NCBI RefSeq assembly: GCF_007860185.1
Contig: NZ_SJPY01000006.1
Coordinates: forward strand, 62,845 to 126,844
Length of the DNA: 64,000 nt
Direction: 5' to 3'
Source of the DNA: Novipirellula aureliae
GTDB taxonomy: Bacteria; Planctomycetota; Planctomycetia; Pirellulales; Pirellulaceae
Positions 55,067-62,103 of the stretch are shown here, in pieces. The notes below the pieces were generated by a model. The model was not told the origin of the DNA and did no database searches. It saw only the letters and a list, made by a program, of their open reading frames with translations. Each line of letters starts with the position of its first letter. The stretch's first letter is position 1. The position numbers and the translations under genes were made by a program.

Positions 55067-55714
55067 CTATTGACTGGACACGATTTGGCTGAGTTGACTT
55101 AGAATGGAATCGACCGTGGGACGGTCAGCGATCGATTCACCAACGTAGGCAAACCGAACGCGTCCCTTTCGGTCGATAATGTAGGTCGACGGCTTGGCAA
55201 GCTGTGATCGAATCCCGAGTTGGTCGACGCCTGCTAGATTCACATCCAACAAAATCGGAAAGGGAATGCGATCATTGTCAATCGGAGCTTTCCGAATGCG
55301 AGAACTCAAATCGCTCGAATGAGTTGCATCGGTTTGCGTTTCAACCGGGAACACAACCGCTAGCTGAGCGTTGTATTCCGCAAGTTCCTCGTAGCGACGT
55401 GCCCACCTCGACGTTTGCGAGACACAATAAATGCAAACGCCATTGTTCCAGCCTCGGGTGATCACCAAAACGAGGTAATCCTTCGACATGATATCTGCCA
55501 ATTTGACTGTGATCCCAGCTTCATTCGTGAACGTCAGGTCTGAAAAATCGTCAACCGTGATTGGCTGTGACTGGGCAACGTCCGTGAAGCGGATGCCGTC
55601 ATTGGGCATCGTGTCGCATCCGTTCGCAACGAAAAGTATACATAGAGCCACTACTGCAGAGCTTGGGAAAACCGACATTCCGAAAAGAGTTTGTTTGGTA
55701 AATGACTTTTTCAT
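55067..55714 (-). CDS. Redoxin-like lipoprotein (thioredoxin fold)
   Basis: About 215 residues from MKKSFTKQTLFGMSVFP. The leader ends in a lipobox-like FVANGC, so the protein is probably lipid-anchored outside the cytoplasm. A redox motif C-I-Y-C lies in NNGVCIYCVSQTSRWARRYE. The end segment KPSTYIIDRKGRVRFAYVGE is typical of AhpC/TlpA-like proteins. Two cysteines suggest disulfide exchange. The frame begins 34 codons further upstream, but the inner Met gives a normal lipoprotein signal. It is directly upstream of the kinase gene, perhaps as a sensor or cofactor partner. Confidence 0.78.
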   Translation of the reverse strand: MKKSFTKQTLFGMSVFPSSAVVALCILFVANGCDTMPNDGIRFTDVAQSQPITVDDFSDLTFTNEAGITVKLADIMSKDYLVLVITRGWNNGVCIYCVSQTSRWARRYEELAEYNAQLAVVFPVETQTDATHSSDLSSRIRKAPIDNDRIPFPILLDVNLAGVDQLGIRSQLAKPSTYIIDRKGRVRFAYVGESIADRPTVDSILSQLSQIVSSQ

Positions 55715-56190
55715 TCTGGCAATAGGTTCACAGAGGCGGTTGTAGATCATGCTGGCGACTTGGCGAATCCATGAGATTCTCCAAGAGAGGGTCGCCTTCG
55801 CTCGACGAAAGTACATTTAGAAGACGGCTACACTCTCTGATTGTAGCGGCTTAGGGAGTGTTGCCGAGTCCATATTTTCTGCATCAACCCATGTTATAGG
55901 AATCAAATCCCGACCCAACCGAAACCGCACACCGCAGGGTGGGAGCGTTCCGCTCATTCTCGATGCCAGCCAGGTGTCATTCCCCACGCATAAATATCGG
56001 CTCAATAGCCAACACAGGTGTAGCGAGCTTCCATCTTGCCAAAATCGTTGCGTGACCTCATTTCGCTTCCATCCCAATCGTCGCCGTACAGACCATTCGA
56101 TCCAAAGATGGCATAAACCCCGAGACGCGGCTACGCGGCTACAAAGACGACGGGGAAGAAAGTCGAACGGCAACATTGCTTTCGCCGCGG
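55715..56190. other. Gap with a tandem-repeat remnant
   Basis: No gene is convincing here. At 56121-56135 the motif CGAGACGCGGCTACG matches the units of the 4638-4910 array, and CGCGGCTAC follows again at once. The frames that cover the gap are Cys- and Trp-rich and have no neighbours in common. Confidence 0.4.
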
Positions 56191-57267
56191 CTAATTGAGC
56201 AATGAAACGGTTCGTTTTTCGTTGGCACTGCGAACAGCGGAATCAACAATCTGTTGGCCAATACGACTAATCTTGGTACTTAGAATGCCTTCAACATCGC
56301 GTTCCTCGTTAAATAAATTCACCATATACTGAACCGGGTCTTGCCTTGGTGCTTGCAATACGTCCGAAGGCACCGGTTTCCCTTCGGGGCAATCGCGAGT
56401 TTGAATGTTGATGGTTTTGCCATAGTCCAACGACGAGATCGTGCCATCGGTTCCAACGATCACGAAACCACACTTTGGCTGCGGCTGATGGGTCCATGGA
56501 TCGGTGAACGTTCCCCATCGCGTTTCCATTTTAGAAAGTCCCGACTCATAGCGACAAATGATGATACTATGCTCGTCAACCTCGAGGCCGACCGGTTGGT
56601 CGACGACGCACGTGACTTCGATCGGCTTGCGTCCGTTCATGTACCAAGTGGCTAGGGTTGTTCCATAGCCAGCGTAATCGAGAAGCGATCCACCACCCGC
56701 GCTCGCTTTATAGAACCAGCTATTCGGCTTCTCCTTGTCCACTTGTTCCTTCGTTCGCTCGATTTTGTCGGCGACGTGCCAAAGGGGACCGCGGTTACCC
56801 CCGTAATGATGCACTTCGATGACATCGCCGATTTGGCCTTCGTCAATTAAACGTTTGGCGGTGCAATGGGATGGCATCCACGCCAGAGGCCAATTGATTG
56901 CCAACCGTCGACCCGATGCATTCATCGCGGCAATCATTCGATCGGCCTCGGCAAGCGTTGCGGCAAATGGTTTTTCGACCATGATATCACACCCAAACGG
57001 TGCTACTTTTTCAACCCATTCGCCATGCTCCGCTGCGGCGGGGCAAAGGATCGCCAAATCGGGCTGCGTCGTTTCCAGGCATTTTTGATAGTCGGTAAAG
57101 ACTGCATCCTCCGAAAGCGAAAAGGCTTTCACCGCATCGAGCATTCGCTCAGGCTGCAGGTCACAAATTCCAACGAGTTCGACTTCGGGATGATCGTAAG
57201 CGTGACGCAGTAAGTCGCCCATGTGGAAATGGTCAAAATTGATTCCGACTACTTTGTACTTGGCCAT
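56191..57267 (-). CDS. Gfo/Idh/MocA family oxidoreductase
   Basis: A 358-residue NAD(P)-dependent sugar or polyol oxidoreductase. The Rossmann start is YKVVGINFDHFHMGDLL, and MVEKPFAATLAEADRM carries the conserved EKP motif. The second domain has VIEVHHYGGNRGPLW and GGGSLLDYAGYGTTLATW. The GxGxxG is less canonical (GINFDHFH), so cofactor binding may differ. The start at 57267 follows from that fold; the frame reaches 57444. Members are very numerous in planctomycetes and the substrate is not deducible. No sugar genes are adjacent. Confidence 0.88.
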   Translation of the reverse strand: MAKYKVVGINFDHFHMGDLLRHAYDHPEVELVGICDLQPERMLDAVKAFSLSEDAVFTDYQKCLETTQPDLAILCPAAAEHGEWVEKVAPFGCDIMVEKPFAATLAEADRMIAAMNASGRRLAINWPLAWMPSHCTAKRLIDEGQIGDVIEVHHYGGNRGPLWHVADKIERTKEQVDKEKPNSWFYKASAGGGSLLDYAGYGTTLATWYMNGRKPIEVTCVVDQPVGLEVDEHSIIICRYESGLSKMETRWGTFTDPWTHQPQPKCGFVIVGTDGTISSLDYGKTINIQTRDCPEGKPVPSDVLQAPRQDPVQYMVNLFNEERDVEGILSTKISRIGQQIVDSAVRSANEKRTVSLLN

Positions 57268-57584
57268 CGTGGTTATGCCTTGTTGTTCTACGGTAATAAT
57301 GATTGAGGTCCAAATTGGCGAGAGCCTCGATTCCAACCTCCCCAGTAAGAGATGCCGGTGTCTAGAGATCACGGCGATTTTGCGGATGCTCTTATTCGGC
57401 AAATCAGAAACGTCCCACTCAGCGAGTTGTAGAGCGGTAACCACCGGTGGTCACTATTAACGCCTACTTTGCTCATTCCATTGCGGACATTCCGGGAGGT
57501 AGGATTATAGGTCTTTGCGAAAAAAGTAGAAACAGGCTATCGGTCCATCACGCCCTTCTTTCGCAGGTTCGCCCTTGAAAGTCC

Positions 57585-57668
57585 CCAGCCGCCGTGTCCC
57601 CAGCCGCCGTGTGGCCAGCCGCCGTGTCCCCAGCCGCCGTGTGGCCAGCCGCCGGGTGGCCAGTCGGA
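57585..57668. repeat. 15-bp tandem repeat CCAGCCGCCGTGT(CC/GG)
   Basis: Five full units and part of a sixth. The final two bases alternate CC, GG, CC, GG, GG, and one unit has GGG in place of GTG. On the minus strand it would read (G/A)TRRL repeats, but no start or context supports a gene. The gap from 57268 to 57844 holds nothing else I recognise. Confidence 0.9.
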
Positions 57669-57844
57669 TGCTTGGAAACAAGTTTTCTTGACGCCCCAAT
57701 GAAGTCACGACCCCGCAATAGCAAGAATGATCCGTCTGCTGTGGCGGCGGCGCACGCGTGATCGCGTGGTCAAGCGAGAACTCCTCCACTCCTGACCGAT
57801 TTGCCGATCGCCAGGTTACATTGTAGAGGAAAATGCCTCGTGGG

Positions 57845-59497
57845 CTATGGATTCAAGCCCATCAAACTGATGAGCGAATCGGTCAACGAGCTAACGGGTG
57901 CCGATGGTTCGGTGTACGTCCACATGTTTCGAAGCAGGTCGGTCATCAACATGCCGCCTAAACTCATGATCGCGATGATCATCACGAGTGCAACGCATTG
58001 CAAGAGTGAGAAAGGAACCTCGTAGCCGATGGTACCAGTCGCTGCCGCACCAACGGCAGCTCGGCTGCTGGTTGATTCGATGCCGACCTCTTCGGCTTCT
58101 TGCCCAAATCCATCGCCATCGTCGAATCCGCCGGCATCCGTAAATCCGTCGACCGCTTCGGCACCGAATTCGTCACCAGGTAAACCGACGGCCGGATCAT
58201 CAAACGCGGCCACTTCGACATCGATCGGTTGAGAGTCCTCGACCTCGATCACTTGCGAGCCGCTTTCTGGTTCTGCCTCGAGGCCGATGCCGGACGGCGA
58301 CAATTGGAAATCTTCATCCGCTTGAAAATCAACGCCACTGCCACTGCCATTGCCGTCATCCTTGCCAAGATCGAGCGAAGAAATGCTGCTACTGGCCAGA
58401 TCAAGTGGTTCACTCTCAAGGGACAAACCGCTATCGGAGGGACTCATCAAGTTGATGCCGCTATCACCGGCAACCGACAAGTCGCTTTCGGCAGAACTAA
58501 TCACCAAATCATCATCATCGTCGGCGATCATCAAATCATCGCTGCTTTCGTCGCTCATTCCCATCAGTTCTAAACTGCTGCCTAGACTCGATGAAGCGAG
58601 TAAATCTTCGCTATCGCCCGAGATCAAGCCACTACCGCTTTGTTCGCCGCCGAGAAGATCCAATTCGCTCAGTACATCACCGCTTGCTTTCAAAGCGTCA
58701 TCGGTGTTGCCTTTCACATCAATTGGCGAATCCAGATCATCCATCAATTCGAGACTGCTCATCCCCGATGCGCTGGCGGCTGAACCCGACTTGGATAAAG
58801 CCGCTTCATCGACCAAAACATCGACGGAATCTTCGTCATCCTCACCAATTAAAACGTCGTCGCTGTCCTCTTCACTGATCCCAGAGAAACTCAAACCACT
58901 CTTACTGCTGTCAGCAGCTTCTTTGAGCACATCATCGAGACTGACGTCCGAACCCTCCCCGTCACCCGATATATCTAGCATCGCCGAATCGTGTTCGATA
59001 GCAGGACCATCGAGCTGCAATTCAGCGGAATCGATTTCTACGATCGGGTTTTTGTCCTCATCGAATAGGAAGTCACTGTCCGAGATCCCCTCTTTATCGT
59101 CGTCGCTGGCAACGAGTGAGACATCGCTACCTTCGCCATCGTCGGACAGACTTGCGACTAAATTGACATCACTGCCACCGCTGCCGTCGGCGCTCGTTTC
59201 GCCACCGACTTCAATATCGCTGCCGCCATCCCCTTGCGGCTCATCACCGCCAATGATTTTTGCCCCGCTTTCAACCGACATGCCAGAGTCGTAACCGAAG
59301 TCACCCACTAAATCGCCCGAACCTCCGCGAGAATCAGCCAATTCGTCTGCCAGGTTGTCAATGGCATCGACGGGGAATTTCCAACTTGCCCCATCACGGA
59401 AGCCACGAACTTGGCCTTGGCTACGCAGTTCTACCAATCGGTCGGTCGAAATTCCGAGTTTCTTCGCAGCATCTTCTAAGGATAGATAGTCAGCCAT
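57845..59497 (-). CDS. Helix-turn-helix protein with long acidic linker and membrane anchor
   Basis: 550 residues in three parts. Residues 1-52 (LSLEDAAKKLGISTDRLVEL, then GQVRGFRDGASWKFP) are an excisionase/MerR-like winged helix. Residues 55-480 are a strongly acidic Ser/Asp/Glu/Gly-rich region with recurring DGEGSDVSL, SDDLMIADDDDD and SSLELM stretches. Near the C-terminus one hydrophobic segment, LLQCVALVMIIAIMSLGGML, is followed by a short polar tail. A DNA-binding head tethered to the membrane through an acidic linker is predicted. The linker may bind cations or positively charged partners. The opposite-strand frame is a mirror artefact of the repeats. Confidence 0.8.
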   Translation of the reverse strand: MADYLSLEDAAKKLGISTDRLVELRSQGQVRGFRDGASWKFPVDAIDNLADELADSRGGSGDLVGDFGYDSGMSVESGAKIIGGDEPQGDGGSDIEVGGETSADGSGGSDVNLVASLSDDGEGSDVSLVASDDDKEGISDSDFLFDEDKNPIVEIDSAELQLDGPAIEHDSAMLDISGDGEGSDVSLDDVLKEAADSSKSGLSFSGISEEDSDDVLIGEDDEDSVDVLVDEAALSKSGSAASASGMSSLELMDDLDSPIDVKGNTDDALKASGDVLSELDLLGGEQSGSGLISGDSEDLLASSSLGSSLELMGMSDESSDDLMIADDDDDLVISSAESDLSVAGDSGINLMSPSDSGLSLESEPLDLASSSISSLDLGKDDGNGSGSGVDFQADEDFQLSPSGIGLEAEPESGSQVIEVEDSQPIDVEVAAFDDPAVGLPGDEFGAEAVDGFTDAGGFDDGDGFGQEAEEVGIESTSSRAAVGAAATGTIGYEVPFSLLQCVALVMIIAIMSLGGMLMTDLLRNMWTYTEPSAPVSSLTDSLISLMGLNP

Positions 59498-59648
59498 GAG
59501 GCTTCTTGGCTCCAGGTTTTCGCTATTTACAGCAAATACAATTAGTACACAGTAACTGCAATCCGTCGCGAATCAACAATCCATTCTACTATTGACGCAT
59601 TTCCCGCGGCTCCGCGTTCACAATGCGGCTCCGCGTTCACTGTACGGC

Positions 59649-60164
59649 TCATTTTCCTTTCCCGTTCATACGGCGAATTTCCTCCGGCAATGGGCTGGTG
59701 GCATTGAGCAGCAGAGTAAAATCATCATCAATCGGGCGACTACTGGTTAACTGTATCGTTCCCGACCTATCAATATGATACACGGCCATCCAAGATTTTC
59801 TCGTATTGATTAGCGTAATTGTCTGACTTCCTGTGCCGTCAGAATGGGAAAAACCGATCATGTCGCCCGCAGCACCCACTTGGAAGGGGCGAGCAGCGGT
59901 TTGCGCAAGCACATTCTGCATCCCCTGAGCCGTCCCTACGACCGCGCCCGGAGCAGGTTTCGCTTGAGAATCCTGGCTATTTCCAGGAATTTCCGCCTCC
60001 ATCGCGTCGCCCATCCAATCCCCATCGCCAAGCATGTCCGGCTGCTGGCTTGATACCATCCTAGCTGCTGAACCGATTAGCACTATGAACAAAACGCCAG
60101 TCACGACGGTCAGCGAAAGCGAACGAACCGATCCAAAACCGAGAATTCTGGTGGATTTTTGCAT
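59649..60164 (-). CDS. Small exported or anchored protein, unknown function
   Basis: 171 residues. The N-terminus MQKSTRILGFGSVRSLSLTV with VLFIVLIGSAARMV is a signal or anchor helix. The mature part has a polar linker (GNSQDSQAKPAPGAVVGTAQ) and a compact beta-like end: MIGFSHSDGTGSQTITLINT, then WMAVYHIDRSGTIQLTSSRP, closing with EEIRRMNGKGK. I do not recognise the family. It lies 151 bases upstream of the HTH gene on the same strand. Confidence 0.65.
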   Translation of the reverse strand: MQKSTRILGFGSVRSLSLTVVTGVLFIVLIGSAARMVSSQQPDMLGDGDWMGDAMEAEIPGNSQDSQAKPAPGAVVGTAQGMQNVLAQTAARPFQVGAAGDMIGFSHSDGTGSQTITLINTRKSWMAVYHIDRSGTIQLTSSRPIDDDFTLLLNATSPLPEEIRRMNGKGK

Positions 60165-60333
60165 GGGTATTCATTTTGAATGAACAGAAATGATTGCGAA
60201 ACGACTGGTTTTCATGTTAGCGACAATCAATCGCCGGTCCAGCGGTGGGCTGATCAAAACGATCCCACTTTGGCTTCGAAGGCGACATTCGTTTCCCTGG
60301 TTCAAGATGCCCCCCCCAGCGACCACGCCTGCT

Positions 60334-60441
60334 GCTTTGCCACCGCTTGATTTTGGGCTGGGCAAAAGAGTGGCTGGGCAAAGAGTGGCTGGGCATCTTG
60401 CCCCCGTCCGAGCCGACTGGAAGCCACCGCCAGGAAAGATG
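60334..60441 (-). repeat. Second dispersed repeat family, copy 2
   Basis: The reverse complement aligns with 36401-36499 along its length. It contains an internal 15-bp duplication, AAGAGTGGCTGGGCA at 60366-60380 and 60381-60395. It lies in the gap between divergent genes at 60164 and 60640. The rest of that gap carries a C run at about 60311 and nothing else obvious. Confidence 0.7.
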
Positions 60442-60639
60442 CTTAACCTGGCTCCTTCGTTGGGACAAAGCTCTACCAAAGGTCGCAGGACGCGTCCCAA
60501 ATAGAACGCTCGATAAAATTTAACGTTTAGGTGAAGTGAGCCGGTCATTCTGGTCGATCCCATGGTAGCGAGTATGCTGATTCTGCGCTCGCGACCTTGT
60601 CCCACTGGCATTACGCACATAATCACTGAGGCTGCATTC

Positions 60640-62103
60640 GTGAAACGCTATCAAACCGATGGATCAACGGATTCTGGCTCGGGTGCCCCGTTTAGTGGAG
60701 TTGCCTGGGGCTCCCTCGGCGTTCTGATGGCCGGCGCGTTCTATTTAGTCGTGAAATTGACCGCTTGGCCGCCACTCGAACGCTATTTCCTTGGCCACCC
60801 GGTCGCCGTTGCTGCGACGCTGCTGTTTTCGATTGGTGCTGCGATCCTATTCGGAAAGTTTTGCCAAACGACGATCCAATGGAACATGCTTTCGTCGCTA
60901 CGCGATGAAGACCTGATGCTCAGCCGTGATTCCAAGACCACTGCCGAGCGATGGTTGGAAACACATGACGCTGGGCACGTGGCCCGACATTGGTTGACCC
61001 AAATCCGCGAGCTGCCACTCCGCACTCGCGGCAGTGTCCTGGTTCGCCGGCTCGAGGAAGTTTTGACGCGGCAATCCGAGCGTGGGACGTCGAAACAGCT
61101 GCCGGATGATTTGCGTGAATTGTCAGCACGTGATGCTGACGTCGCCTACGATTCGCTCGGCATTGTTCGCATCATCGTTTGGGCGATTCCCATGCTTGGG
61201 TTTCTTGGAACCGTCATCGGAATTACCCAGACTCTCGGTGGACTCGACTTTACCGACGGTGTTGCCGCAGTCGATCGACTGAAGAGCGGTTTGTATGTCG
61301 CGTTCGATACAACGGCACTCGGCTTGGTGTTGTCGGTGGTTGCCATTTTCTTGCAGTTTCCGATCGAGCGATCCGAGCAAAAACTGCTCTCGATTATCGA
61401 TGCACGAATTGGAAGCTTGGTTTCATCCGGTCTGCCAAGCGATGAGGCATCCGATAACCAGGTCGCCTTGATTGCCGACCTTTGCGAAGGCATTCGCGTC
61501 GCGGTGGCCGAATCGATTGAAAGCCAAGCAACGGTATGGCGGCAAACCATCGATGTTGCCAAAGAACATTGGCAAAGCGTTCACCAAAGTGACACGAATA
61601 AGATTGTCGAAGCGTTCGAGGAATCGCTGAAACCGGCACTGCGAAGCCACGCCGAATCGCTCGAGCAATCATCCGTCGTGGCTGCTGATCGTTGGAGTCA
61701 GCAGTGGCAACAGTGGCAAGACAGTTTGGCCGAACATGCCGAACAAATCAGCACCGTCCAGCAATCGATGGTCGATCAGTACAGTGCGTTGACCAAAACG
61801 AATACTCGCGCCGGTGAGCTTGTTGCAATGCAGCATTCGATCGATTCGAGTTTGCAACAGCTTAGCGAAACCAATGCCGCAATCGAGCGCAGTGTCGAAG
61901 CCTCGGCGGGTGACGGGATGGCCGATGCGATGCGAATTCTTGCACGCGCGGTCGATGTGTTGTCGCAGCGGATGGCTGACTCTAGCCGAGCAATCGATTC
62001 TGGTAACGTGCAAGACGAGCCGTTCATCTTTACTCAATCGATCGACGAGGCACACCGCGTCGATGCGGATGATCACGACACGAACCAAAGGCGTGCAGCA
62101 TGA
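60640..62103 (+). CDS. MotA/TolQ/ExbB-like proton-channel protein
   Basis: About 487 residues. Three or four helices: GSLGVLMAGAFYLVVKLTAW and VAVAATLLFSIGAAILF near the start, then WAIPMLGFLGTVIGITQTLG and GLYVAFDTTALGLVLSVVAI. The last two are the channel helices of the TolQ/ExbB/MotA family, which use proton flow to drive a partner. A C-terminal coiled-coil of about 190 residues follows, longer than in TolQ. A GTG at 60640 with GAGG upstream is preferred to the ATG at 60562. The next gene starts in its stop codon (ATGA), so its partner is probably the TolR/MotB-like role. Confidence 0.85.
   Translation: MKRYQTDGSTDSGSGAPFSGVAWGSLGVLMAGAFYLVVKLTAWPPLERYFLGHPVAVAATLLFSIGAAILFGKFCQTTIQWNMLSSLRDEDLMLSRDSKTTAERWLETHDAGHVARHWLTQIRELPLRTRGSVLVRRLEEVLTRQSERGTSKQLPDDLRELSARDADVAYDSLGIVRIIVWAIPMLGFLGTVIGITQTLGGLDFTDGVAAVDRLKSGLYVAFDTTALGLVLSVVAIFLQFPIERSEQKLLSIIDARIGSLVSSGLPSDEASDNQVALIADLCEGIRVAVAESIESQATVWRQTIDVAKEHWQSVHQSDTNKIVEAFEESLKPALRSHAESLEQSSVVAADRWSQQWQQWQDSLAEHAEQISTVQQSMVDQYSALTKTNTRAGELVAMQHSIDSSLQQLSETNAAIERSVEASAGDGMADAMRILARAVDVLSQRMADSSRAIDSGNVQDEPFIFTQSIDEAHRVDADDHDTNQRRAA

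Noticed and set aside
55817-56176. 119-codon minus-strand frame
   Set aside because: Cys/Trp/Arg-rich with no domain; contains a tandem-repeat remnant.
57505-57789. Minus-strand frame with (A/G)TRRL repeats
   Set aside because: Produced by the 15-bp tandem repeat, with no start context.
58350-59294. Ser/Leu/Pro-rich 314-codon plus-strand frame
   Set aside because: Mirror of the acidic Ser/Asp repeats of the minus-strand HTH protein.
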